Under the pieces are notes generated by a model. It was given only the letters and a program-made list of their open reading frames with translations, was not told where the DNA came from and made no database searches. Below, piece after piece: positions 1 to 8,226 of a stretch of DNA of 64,000 bases. Source of the stretch: VRUE01 sp036271315 (GTDB lineage Bacteria > Actinomycetota > Thermoleophilia > Solirubrobacterales > 70-9). Positions within the stretch are counted from its first letter, which is position 1. Every line of letters begins with the position of its first letter. The stretch lies in the NCBI GenBank assembly GCA_036271315.1, contig DATBAV010000032.1, positions 77,977-141,976 of the forward strand. Reading direction: 5' to 3'. Made by a program: the position numbers and the translations under genes.

Positions 1-1121
<1,121 letters not shown>

Positions 1122-1125
<4 letters not shown>

Positions 1126-2396
1126 TTACTCCTCGACAAATCTCTTAGGTACGCGCCCAGTTCTCTTGGTTCGTCTCTGAAACGCGAGAGGTCCATTCGG
1201 CGACTCTCGCCACTGCGCCGGTCGCGGAGAGACACCTCGCCACTCTCCTCGAGGATGAATATGAAACGGGCGCCAATACGCTCTGCGTGGCGAAACTGTC
1301 CCTTCAAACTACGACCGCCTAGATCGATCTGCGTCGTGATGCCTGTTCGGCGCAGTTGTGCTGCGAGCCGGAACGCGCCCCGCCGGTCGCGATCGTTCGC
1401 AACCGCGACAAAGACCACCAAGCGTCGGCTTGGCCTGATCGGCCTTGCCGTCGCGAGGAGGATCCGCTCTATCCCGACCGCCCAACCGGCCGCGGGGGTA
1501 GGGCCTCCACCCAGTTGTTCGATCAGGCCGTCGTATCTACCCCCTCCGCCGATCTCGGATTGTGCCCCGAGCTTCGCACTGACAAAAGAGAAGACCGTGC
1601 GGGTGTAGTAATCGAGGCCTCGAACCAGAGTCGGGTCAATTTCATATTGCACACCCGCCTCATCGAGCAGGCTACAAACCTCGTAGAAGTGCGCAGCGTC
1701 TTCCGAGTCGAGACTTTCCACGAGCAATGGCGCGCTTTGCATCACCTGTCTCGTCTCCGGATCGTCCGAATCGAAGGCGCGCAGCGGATTGAGGTCGATT
1801 CTCCGGCGGACGTCCTCCGACAGACGCGCTTCATTGCGCCGGAGGTACGCGACCAACAGTTCGCGATAGCCGCGCCGGGCCTCTAGCGATCCGAGACTCC
1901 CTAGCCGGAGTCGAATACCAGGGACCCTCAGCTTGGCGAACAACTCGTCAAGCATGATGATCAGCTCGGCGTCCGCCATCGGCGAGTCAGTGCCGATCGT
2001 CTCGGCTCCTATCTGATTGAACTGGCGATAACGCCCCGCCTGGGGACGCTCGTGCCGGAAAAATGGACCGACGTAATAGAGCCTCACTGGCTGCGCCAGC
2101 TTCTTCATGCCGTGTTCGACATAGGCGCGACATATGGGCGCGGTCCCCTCGGGACGCAGGGTGATGCTGCGACCACCCTTGTCGTCGAATGTGAACATCT
2201 CCTTTTGGACGATGTCGGTCGAGCGCCCAACGCCGCGCTCGAACAATGCGGTCTCCTCAAACGCAGGGGTGGTGATCCGCTCAAAACCAGCACGCTCGAA
2301 GAGTCGCTCCGCAGACCTTTCGATCCGCGCTCGAGCGTTCGACTCGTCAGGCAAGACGTCAAAAGTGCCGCGAGGAAGTTGGTACCTGTCAGCCAC
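1122..2396 (-). CDS. hisS: Histidyl-tRNA synthetase
   Basis: HisRS of 424 aa, the usual bacterial length. It charges tRNA-His using ATP. Motif 2 (FFRHERPQAGRYRQFNQIGAE, within residues ~115-135) and the two histidine-specific signatures LVRGLDYYTRTVF and GGGGRYDGL are all present, followed by the C-terminal anticodon-binding domain (VVFVAVANDRDRRGAFRLA onward). The gene sits 31 bp downstream of the hydrolase gene and overlaps aspS by 4 bp. By eye its GC content is lower and its codon choice more mixed than its flanks (more CGA, TCG and AAT-type codons), which may mean a different origin from the rest of the operon. Function is not in doubt. Confidence 0.97.
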
Positions 2397-2427
2397 TCTG
2401 TCGCGACCTTATCCTTCTCACTTGGCG

Positions 2428-3069
2428 CTAGCGCGCGAGCTCGGCGAGGAAGGGATTCGTCGCCCGCTCGGCGCCCAGCGTGGTGGTGCCCATGTGGCCG
2501 GGATAGACGGCGGTCTCGGCGGAGTGCCCGTCGAGCAGGCCCTGAATCGAGCGCAATAGGGTCGGGCCGTCGCCGCCGGGCAGATCGACCCTGCCGACCG
2601 AGCCCTGGAAGAGCACGTCTCCGGAGAAAAGCGCCTCCTCGTCGCGGACCGCGTAGGTGACGTGGCCGGGGCTGTGGCCGGGAGTGAAGATCACGTCGAG
2701 CGTGAGGTCCGCCAGCTCGAGCGCCTCGCCGCCCTTGACCACCTCGTCGGCCTCGTAACTCTCATAGGGGCCGAAGCCGGGCATCGTGAAGGACATGATG
2801 TCGGCGAGCACCGGGACCTCGATCTCGGGGACGTAGACCGGCGCACCGGTGGCGCGGGCGAGCGGCGCCACGGCACCGACGTGGTCGAAGTGACAGTGGG
2901 TGATCAGGATCGCCTCGACCGCGGCACCGGTCTGCTCGATCTCGGCCAGGATCCGCTCCGCCTCCTCACCGGGGTCGACGACCAAGACCTTGTCGGCTCC
3001 CTCTTTGCGGACGACGAAGCAGTTCTCCGCGATCGGGCCAACCGTGAGCTGGCGTACCTCCAAGCTCAC
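2428..3069 (-). CDS. Metallo-beta-lactamase-fold hydrolase (glyoxalase II-like)
   Basis: A 213-aa member of the metallo-beta-lactamase superfamily with the metal-binding motif THCHFDH (HxHxDH) followed by further ligands in GHSPGHVTY and YPGHMG, and a metal-bridging Asp in FSGDVLF. This is the small hydroxyacylglutathione-hydrolase-like type; the substrate is unknown. I chose the GTG at 3069 because it overlaps the upstream stop (GTGA, 4 bp) and puts the family's usual first strand (LEVRQLTVGPIAENCFVV) at the N-terminus; a longer reading from 3114 would run deep into the upstream gene. In an operon of metabolic genes it may hydrolyse a thioester, but that is inference. Confidence 0.88.
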   Translation of the reverse strand: MSLEVRQLTVGPIAENCFVVRKEGADKVLVVDPGEEAERILAEIEQTGAAVEAILITHCHFDHVGAVAPLARATGAPVYVPEIEVPVLADIMSFTMPGFGPYESYEADEVVKGGEALELADLTLDVIFTPGHSPGHVTYAVRDEEALFSGDVLFQGSVGRVDLPGGDGPTLLRSIQGLLDGHSAETAVYPGHMGTTTLGAERATNPFLAELAR

Positions 3070-3431
3070 TGGCGGTCCGCCGAGCGCATCCGCGAGCGCT
3101 CCCTCCGTCGCCACATCATCAGGTCGATGTAGTAGCCAGCCGGGATGTAGAAGACCAACATGAAGGCGCCGAGGGCAAACGCCGACGCCGGCGTGCGCTG
3201 GAAGACGAGCAGGAGGGCCGCGGTGAAGATCGCGGCGGCGGCGAGACCGCGGATGGCCGAGCCGCGCCAGGTCGGCGGCTGATCGCCGCGCGGCGCCCGT
3301 TTGGTGCCGCTGCGAGCGCGTGCTTTTGCCTCGGCGCGACTGCGCGGGCGGGCGGCACGGCGGTTGGGATCGACGCGGCCACCCTGGGTGCCGCGGTGCT
3401 TGCGCTGGCGCTTCTTCTTCGTCTGAGCCAT
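3066..3431 (-). CDS. Small basic membrane protein, unknown function
   Basis: A 121-aa protein with a very basic N-terminal half (MAQTKKKRQRKHRG and Arg/Lys-rich to about residue 50), then two hydrophobic segments (about residues 60-78 and 84-104) and a basic C-terminal tail. This suggests a two-pass inner-membrane protein with its positive ends in the cytoplasm, where the tail could touch nucleic acid or phospholipid head groups. It is 22 bp downstream of the formimidoyltransferase gene and overlaps the hydrolase gene by 4 bp, so it belongs to the same operon. I do not recognise the family. Confidence 0.75.
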   Translation of the reverse strand: MAQTKKKRQRKHRGTQGGRVDPNRRAARPRSRAEAKARARSGTKRAPRGDQPPTWRGSAIRGLAAAAIFTAALLLVFQRTPASAFALGAFMLVFYIPAGYYIDLMMWRRRERSRMRSADRQ

Positions 3432-3453
3432 GGTGTGAATCTAGCGCCCGGCG

Positions 3454-4350
3454 TCAGGAGGAGGCCGGGAGGCGGGCCTCGATCGTGCGTCGGGCGGGGT
3501 CGAAGTCATGGATCGGCAGGTCGCCTGGATAGCCGGCGAGCGCCGCCCGTGGAACGAGCCCGACGATCTCTGCCTCGACTGGGTGTGCGCCGAGCGGCTT
3601 CGCGAGAGCGCGAACCCGCCCGACGATCTCGCCGAGCGGCACGGCAAACGGGTCGTGGACGTTGGTCGAGACCTGGGTGCGGCCGTTGGAAAGCGAGAGG
3701 CCGATCGCCCTCACGCCGGGGAGACCGCCGCCCGACTCGCGCAGGCCGGCGGCGACGGCGCGGGCGAGCTCGACGTCGTCGCTGTCGAGCTCGAGGTTGA
3801 ACGCCGCCAGCGGCGGGCGGGCGGTGACCAGGGTCACCCCGGCGGTGCGATGGGGCAGCTCGGGGCCGAAGTCGGGGCGCAGCCCACCGCCCTCCATGCG
3901 CAGCCAGAGCTCGGCCAGGCCGCCGTTGCGGAAGTAGGCGCGCTCGGTGTGCCCGGGCCTGCTCGCGAGCTCGCCGTAGAGAAAGACGGGCACGCCCAAG
4001 CCGCCGATCTGCGCCGCCAGCTCGATCGCCTCGCTGCGGGCGGCCTCGCGCTGACCGGGGTCGATCCAGACAAGTGGGCAGACGTCGAGCGCGCCGATCG
4101 CCGGATGCAGGCCGTCGTAAGCGGTCATCTCGATCGTCTCGATCGCCTGCTCCGCGCCGGCGACCAGCGCGTCGCGCAGCGGCGCAGCGGCGCCGGCGAG
4201 AGTGAAGACGGTCCGATCGTGATCGGCATCGGAGTGCCGATCGAGCAGCTCTACACCATGCGTGAAGGCGCGCTGAAGGGCGTCGATGCGCGAGGCGTCA
4301 CGGCCCTCGGAGACGTTGGGAACCGCAAGCAGCGGCCGCGAGACCGTCAA
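3454..4350 (-). CDS. ftcD: Glutamate formimidoyltransferase-like protein (FTCD N-domain)
   Basis: A 298-aa protein matching the formiminotransferase N-terminal and C-terminal subdomains of FTCD: it opens with LLAVPNVSEGRD and contains DADHDRTVFTL, GLHPAIGALDVCPLVW and the YGELASRPG-type loop seen in this family. These enzymes move a formimino (or formyl) group between glutamate and tetrahydrofolate in histidine breakdown. No cyclodeaminase domain is fused. The position between an M29 aminopeptidase and hisS is not a canonical hut locus, so a folate role outside histidine use is possible. It overlaps the aminopeptidase gene by 4 bp. Family is clear; substrate is inferred. Confidence 0.88.
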   Translation of the reverse strand: MTVSRPLLAVPNVSEGRDASRIDALQRAFTHGVELLDRHSDADHDRTVFTLAGAAAPLRDALVAGAEQAIETIEMTAYDGLHPAIGALDVCPLVWIDPGQREAARSEAIELAAQIGGLGVPVFLYGELASRPGHTERAYFRNGGLAELWLRMEGGGLRPDFGPELPHRTAGVTLVTARPPLAAFNLELDSDDVELARAVAAGLRESGGGLPGVRAIGLSLSNGRTQVSTNVHDPFAVPLGEIVGRVRALAKPLGAHPVEAEIVGLVPRAALAGYPGDLPIHDFDPARRTIEARLPASS

Positions 4351-5294
4351 ACGAGCAGCTCGCCGGCGCGGACGATCTCCTTGCCGTCGATCTCAACGGT
4401 CGGTTCGAGCACCACGCAGTCGAGGTGGATCGGCACCTGGACTTTGCCGCCGATCGCCGCCGAGGCGCCGAAGGCGACGTGGGCGGTGCCGAGGATCTTC
4501 TCGTCCTCGAGGATGTTGCCGGTCAGCGTCGCCTCTTCGTTGGTGCCGATGCCGAGCTCGGCGATGTTGGTGCCGTCCTCGCCGTGCGCGGTGAGCAGCT
4601 CCATCAGGGTGGCTCCCTCGGGCCCGGTTGCGTCGGTGAGATGGCCATCGCGCACGGTTAGCTCGACCGGCGTCTCGACTTTGCCCACGCCGGCGATCGA
4701 GCCGTCGACGACGAGCGTGCCCTCGCCACTGCTGGGTGCGACAAAGGCCTCGCCGCAGGGCAGGTTGCCGAAGGCGCCCGGCGCATCCAGCACACCCGCG
4801 TCGGCAATCGGAATCCGCTCCTCAAGCCCCAGCCGCAGGTCGCTGCCGTGCTGGCAGGTGATCCGCGCCTCCTCGCCGGCCCGCAATGCCGCGGCCAACG
4901 CCGCCCCGCGCCGCCGCAGCTCGCGCATGTCGGCGTTCATCAGCCGCGCCAGCATGTCGGCGGTGACGCCGGGCAGGGTCGCGATCCGGGCGCCAGCCTG
5001 GTTGGCAGCGCGACGCGCGTACGTGTGGGAGAGCGACTGGATCGTCGGCGCCAGCACCACGTTGGCGGCGATCATCGCCGCCGCGACCGGCGTCGGCGGC
5101 TCGGCCCCGTTGGAGTCGAGCTCGGAGATAACCGCCAGGGTCGCGTAGGCGCCATCGCCCTCGGCCTCAATCCGCATCAGGGCCCCGATGTCCTCGGTCA
5201 CCGGGTTGCAGATCACCAGCACCTCCTCAGCCGGTTCGACCCGCAGGCAATCGCGGAGAACCGTGCGAACCGCCCTATCCAGATCCTGCGTCAC
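4347..5294 (-). CDS. M29-family aminopeptidase (leucyl aminopeptidase AmpS-like)
   Basis: A 315-aa cytoplasmic metallopeptidase related to the M29 (AmpS/AmpT) family. The C-terminal half carries the expected ligand pattern: Glu-rich NEEATLTGNILEDEKILGT, His in TAHVAFG, and His-Asp in VPIHLDCVV. It is somewhat shorter than classical M29 enzymes (about 400 aa), and the N-terminal domain is reduced. The GTG start at 5294 opens the six-gene minus-strand operon that ends in aspS. It probably trims N-terminal residues from peptides. The exact specificity cannot be read from the sequence. Confidence 0.85.
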   Translation of the reverse strand: MTQDLDRAVRTVLRDCLRVEPAEEVLVICNPVTEDIGALMRIEAEGDGAYATLAVISELDSNGAEPPTPVAAAMIAANVVLAPTIQSLSHTYARRAANQAGARIATLPGVTADMLARLMNADMRELRRRGAALAAALRAGEEARITCQHGSDLRLGLEERIPIADAGVLDAPGAFGNLPCGEAFVAPSSGEGTLVVDGSIAGVGKVETPVELTVRDGHLTDATGPEGATLMELLTAHGEDGTNIAELGIGTNEEATLTGNILEDEKILGTAHVAFGASAAIGGKVQVPIHLDCVVLEPTVEIDGKEIVRAGELLV

Positions 5295-5363
5295 CCCGAC
5301 AAGGCTAAGCCCTAACGCGCCGCAGCGATCACCGCCCCGCCATCGCTACGATCCCGACTCCCC

Positions 5364-5437
5364 GCCGGAGTAGCTCAGCTGGTTAGAGCAGCGGAATCAT
5401 AATCCGCGTGTCGGGGGTTCGAGTCCCTCCTCCGGCA
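5364..5437 (+). tRNA. tRNA-Met (CAT anticodon)
   Basis: A complete cloverleaf of 74 nt. Acceptor stem GCCGGAG pairs with CTCCGGC (5430-5436), with discriminator A at 5437. The anticodon stem is GCGGA/TCCGC with loop ATCATAA, giving anticodon CAT at 5398-5400. The T-arm is GGGGG-TTCGAGT-CCCTC. CCA is not encoded. CAT can be elongator Met, initiator Met or Ile2 (lysidine-modified). The G4-G5 acceptor bases do not fit the usual C4/C5 TilS determinants, and no initiator features are seen, so elongator Met is favoured. Confidence 0.92.
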
Positions 5438-5448
5438 TACACCCTAGT

Positions 5449-5517
5449 TCACTCGGGTTCTTTCAGATTCAGCTCCAGAGCTAATTCTTGAGCGACACGC
5501 AGAAGATCGCTTGCCTG
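5449..5517 (-). pseudogene. Possible C-terminal coding remnant next to tRNA-Met
   Basis: Read on the minus strand, this stretch encodes a 22-residue amphipathic tail (QASDLLRVAQELALELNLK then EPE) ending in TGA, just 12 bp from the tRNA 3' end. It is preceded in frame by a TAG, so it cannot be a whole gene. The position resembles the decayed 3' end of an integrase-type gene at a tRNA attachment site, but the peptide itself is not diagnostic. The rest of 5440-5698 shows no supported gene. Confidence 0.25.
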
Positions 5518-5698
5518 CTATTCCCCCTGGTCCACCGCCGTTCCAGCCTGTCGAGGTCGCATTTCGGTCGCATTCGGCTCCGATGGCCTCCTTGCCCGCG
5601 AAGCCCTCTCCAGTGAACCGGCAGAACGATCTCGCTCCGTGCCACCGGCTCTGCTCCGTCCTCGTTAGGGGCACAATTAGCCAGCCGACGGGCATCGG

Positions 5699-7090
5699 TT
5701 AGGGCGGATCGCTGAAAAATTCATCGGAGACCCGGTAGTCATCGTGATAGACGACGGCCGTGGTGGTGGACACAGAAGATCGGTAGATCCCGAGCTTGTC
5801 GTAGCCAGGAGCTTTGCCTAGCGTGTCGATTCCGCTGTACGTCAATTCTTTGTTCAGCATTTCCTGTGGTTTGCCGTTAAGCCATACTTTCAGCGAGCCT
5901 TTGGCGCCGAAGTCGACACGGATCACGACCTCGAACCATTTTTCTAGCCCCGGAAGTGGCGCTTCCCAGTATTCGGCAGATGCGTCGCCAGGCCCAAGCC
6001 ATAGCATCGAGCCGGATTTGTTTTTGTAGAGCTGCAGCGAGAGCGGCGGGGACCCCGAGCTTTCGTCGTGCACCTGCCAGATCATGCCCCAGTGGCCGAA
6101 GTCCCAAGAGTCAACGCGGCTGAGGATCCGGAAGTAGCGAACATCGCCTTCTTCGAATTCCTGCCCCGAGATCACCTCGGCCCGTTGCGAGCCGGTTGCT
6201 GGCTCTTTGTCCCCTTCTCTGACTTCAAAGCGACCCGAATAGGTTCCTTGCGAAACTGGGCTTTTGACAACAGTCGCGCGGCCGGGTATAGCTTGGACCA
6301 AAGGCCACTGCGAAAGGTTGCCGGTCTCGAAGTCGCCTTTGAAGAGCGGCTGGGGTTCGGGGGGTTCGCTAAAGAATTCGTCGGTGATCCGATAGTCGTC
6401 GTCGTAGACGACGGCAGGTGTGGTGGCCGAAGAGGAGCGATTGATCCCCAGCATGTCTTCGCCTGGTGCTTTCCCGAGCGTGTTGATTTCTTTGTACGTC
6501 GTTTCTTTGTTCAGCATTTCCTGTGATTTGCCGTTGAGCCAGACTTTCAACGAGCCTTTGGTGCCGAATTCGACACGGATCACGACCTCGAACCAGTTTC
6601 CGAGTTCGGGCATTGGCGCTTCCCAGTATTCGCCTGGGCCGCTTCCAGGGCCAAGCCACAGCATCGGGGTGTTTTTGTTTTTGTAGATCTGAAGCGAGAG
6701 CGGTGGCGAGCCGCCACTTTGATCCTGGATTTGCCAGATGATTCCCCAGTTGCCAAAGTCCCACGAGTCGACGCGGCTGAGAATCCGGAAGTAGCGAACA
6801 TCGCCTTCTTTGAAGGTCTGGCCTGAGAACGCCACCGCCCTGGGCTTCCCAGTCCCTGACTCTTTGTCCCCTTCTCTGACTTCAAAGCGCCCCGAGTACG
6901 TCCCCTGCGAGACCGGTTCTTTGACAGTTGTGACTCGTCCCGGAATTGCCTGGACGAAGCTCCACTGAGACAGATCGCCCGTCTCGAAGTCTCCTTTGAA
7001 GAATTCGGAAGCTGGCGCCGACGGGGCGATGACAAGGAGTGCTCCAATGGCAAGAACGACCGCCGTGCCGATCTTTTGCGGGAGAGCCAC
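5699..7090 (-). CDS. Exported protein with two polysaccharide-lyase-like domains
   Basis: A 463-aa protein with a Sec signal peptide (about residues 1-28, ending APASE). Two near-identical domains follow, residues ~30-242 and ~250-463, each starting FKGDFETG.LSQW and containing RFEVREGDKE, RYFRILSRVDSWDFG.WG.IWQ, GSPPLSLQ.YKNK and VWLNGK.QEMLNKE. The pattern fits the heparin-lyase-I-like/jelly-roll polysaccharide lyase family (Pfam Polysacc_lyase, PF14099). A role in binding or cutting an acidic glycan outside the cell is likely, but I cannot confirm catalytic residues. Single-domain members of about 230-260 aa are usual, so the duplication is notable. GC is lower than in surrounding core genes. 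Confidence 0.75.
   Translation of the reverse strand: MALPQKIGTAVVLAIGALLVIAPSAPASEFFKGDFETGDLSQWSFVQAIPGRVTTVKEPVSQGTYSGRFEVREGDKESGTGKPRAVAFSGQTFKEGDVRYFRILSRVDSWDFGNWGIIWQIQDQSGGSPPLSLQIYKNKNTPMLWLGPGSGPGEYWEAPMPELGNWFEVVIRVEFGTKGSLKVWLNGKSQEMLNKETTYKEINTLGKAPGEDMLGINRSSSATTPAVVYDDDYRITDEFFSEPPEPQPLFKGDFETGNLSQWPLVQAIPGRATVVKSPVSQGTYSGRFEVREGDKEPATGSQRAEVISGQEFEEGDVRYFRILSRVDSWDFGHWGMIWQVHDESSGSPPLSLQLYKNKSGSMLWLGPGDASAEYWEAPLPGLEKWFEVVIRVDFGAKGSLKVWLNGKPQEMLNKELTYSGIDTLGKAPGYDKLGIYRSSVSTTTAVVYHDDYRVSDEFFSDPP
5702..7003 (-). repeat. Intragenic tandem duplication (two ~640-bp units)
   Basis: Units 6365-7003 and 5702-6343 encode the two lyase-like domains and remain close at both DNA and protein level, which suggests a recent in-frame tandem duplication joined by a short Pro/Glu linker (SEPPEPQP). 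Confidence 0.8.
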
Positions 7091-7277
7091 CGGACGAGCC
7101 TACCATTAGTAATAAAACTTTCCTGTTCAACTATAGGCGCGAATCTATTTACCGGTCGTGGGCCTGAGCAAGAGGTCGCGTCGTTGGACCTGGTCGCCAC
7201 GGAGCCGGACATGAATCCCTTTTTCCAGCCACCGAGACAAGGTGCCGGCTCTTTCGACGCGTGCCTGCGCCCCGTCT

Positions 7278-7383
7278 TCTTCAAGCGGACGTGGCTGCTG
7301 CGTTGACGGACGACTTCCCAGCCCTCCTTGCGAAGCGCCTTGACCAGGCGCTCGCCGGAGACGACCGGTTGGCGTGGGCTCAC
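7278..7383 (-). pseudogene. hicA: hicA toxin remnant
   Basis: From the GTG at 7383 the frame reads SGERLVKALRKEGWEVVRQ followed by RSSHVRLKK, the first half of a HicA mRNA interferase (dsRBD-like fold, with the catalytic His in SHVRL). The following residues that should form the VPxHxGxxLxxGTLxxIL half are absent: the open frame runs on into unrelated sequence and overlaps the lyase gene in another frame. HicA is normally 60-80 aa, so this copy looks C-terminally broken. The GTG overlaps the hicB stop (GTGA), the usual coupling in such modules. Confidence 0.7.
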
Positions 7384-7608
7384 GCCGGCAGGGGAATCGA
7401 GCGGCGGATCACGCCGCTGTCGAGCGGCTCGCCGTCTTCGCGCGGGCCCTCCTCGATGTAGAGGGCGACCGCCTCGCTGGCGTTCGCCATCGCGTCGTCC
7501 ATGTCATCGCCCTGGGTGAAGACCGGGAAAATCGGGGGCGTAGACGTGGTAGCCGCCCTTGTCCTGGGGCTCGAAGACCAATTCGACCTCTTGGGTGCCG
7601 CCTGCCAT
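7380..7608 (-). pseudogene. hicB: hicB antitoxin, frameshifted
   Basis: From ATG 7608 the frame reads MAGGTQEVELVFEPQDKGGY then HVYAPDFPGLH, a typical HicB start, but it hits a stop a few codons later. The adjacent frame continues as QGDDMDDAMANASEAVALYI then EEGPREDGEPLDSGVIRRSI, the rest of a HicB, ending at 7380. A single-base shift in the C-rich stretch near 7510-7516 would restore one ORF of about 75 aa. With hicA also damaged, the module is probably inactive, unless the shift is a sequencing error. Confidence 0.72.
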
Positions 7609-7754
7609 ACCGCTCCTCTCAAGCTTACGGCAGCTTGCGGGCCGCTGGCCTATCTAGAACATCAAGGCCGATACCTCATCGAGCTCTCCGGGCCTTCCGC
7701 TTTCGGCGCTGTGGACCCGACCGTGGACCGAACTCAGGACCTGGAACCGTGGGC

Positions 7755-8195
7755 CTAGATCGGGCAGAGCGAGCCGGTTGTCCACTTGCATATCTTGCGC
7801 TGCACGCTCGTCACACCGGTTTGGGGTCGGTGCCGGTGAAAGTCGATTTCCCGCCACGTCATGCCCCAGCTACCGCCGGGGTACGAGAACCCGACACCGG
7901 AGTGCAGGTAAGGCCCGAGGCTGATTTCCGGACTGCCATTCGAGTTGAATGAGACTTCGAACTCGGCCTTGGTATCGGCGGGACCAAAAGCCAAGCCCCT
8001 GATGGCGCCACTCCCTCCCCGTTCCTTGTCCGCCTGGAATCGATAGTGCATGCCGGGCAGTTCGCGGAGGAAGCCCTTTATAACCGCGACGTTGAGCGGT
8101 CTCGTCGCCTGCTCGGAGGATCCGCATCCGAGCAACGGCACGACCGCGGTAAGACTGAGAACCGTCAGGAGGCGAAGCGCCTGACCGGACTTCAT
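7755..8195 (-). CDS. Putative lipoprotein, unknown function
   Basis: A 146-aa protein with a lipoprotein signal (MKSGQALRLLTVLSLTAVVP then LLGC, with the lipidated Cys near residue 24). The mature part has no family I recognise; it contains a short Gly-rich stretch (GGSGAIRGLAFGPADTKAE) and alternating hydrophobic residues that suggest a beta-rich fold, with two Cys near the C-terminus. It lies in the accessory patch between ETF-QO and the hicB remnant and may belong to the same acquired DNA. Confidence 0.65.
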   Translation of the reverse strand: MKSGQALRLLTVLSLTAVVPLLGCGSSEQATRPLNVAVIKGFLRELPGMHYRFQADKERGGSGAIRGLAFGPADTKAEFEVSFNSNGSPEISLGPYLHSGVGFSYPGGSWGMTWREIDFHRHRPQTGVTSVQRKICKWTTGSLCPI

Positions 8196-8226
8196 GTCAC
8201 CAAGGTCAGAGGCGCGTTTCTGGCGG

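Noticed and set aside
5364..5437. tRNA-Ile2 (lysidine) instead of tRNA-Met
   Set aside because: The CAT anticodon fits both, but the acceptor lacks the usual C4/C5 TilS determinants. Kept as Met with that caveat.
6580..7383. A 267-codon frame starting with the HicA-like N-terminus
   Set aside because: Only the first ~37 residues are HicA-like; the rest is out of frame with the lyase gene on the same strand. Treated as a hicA remnant.
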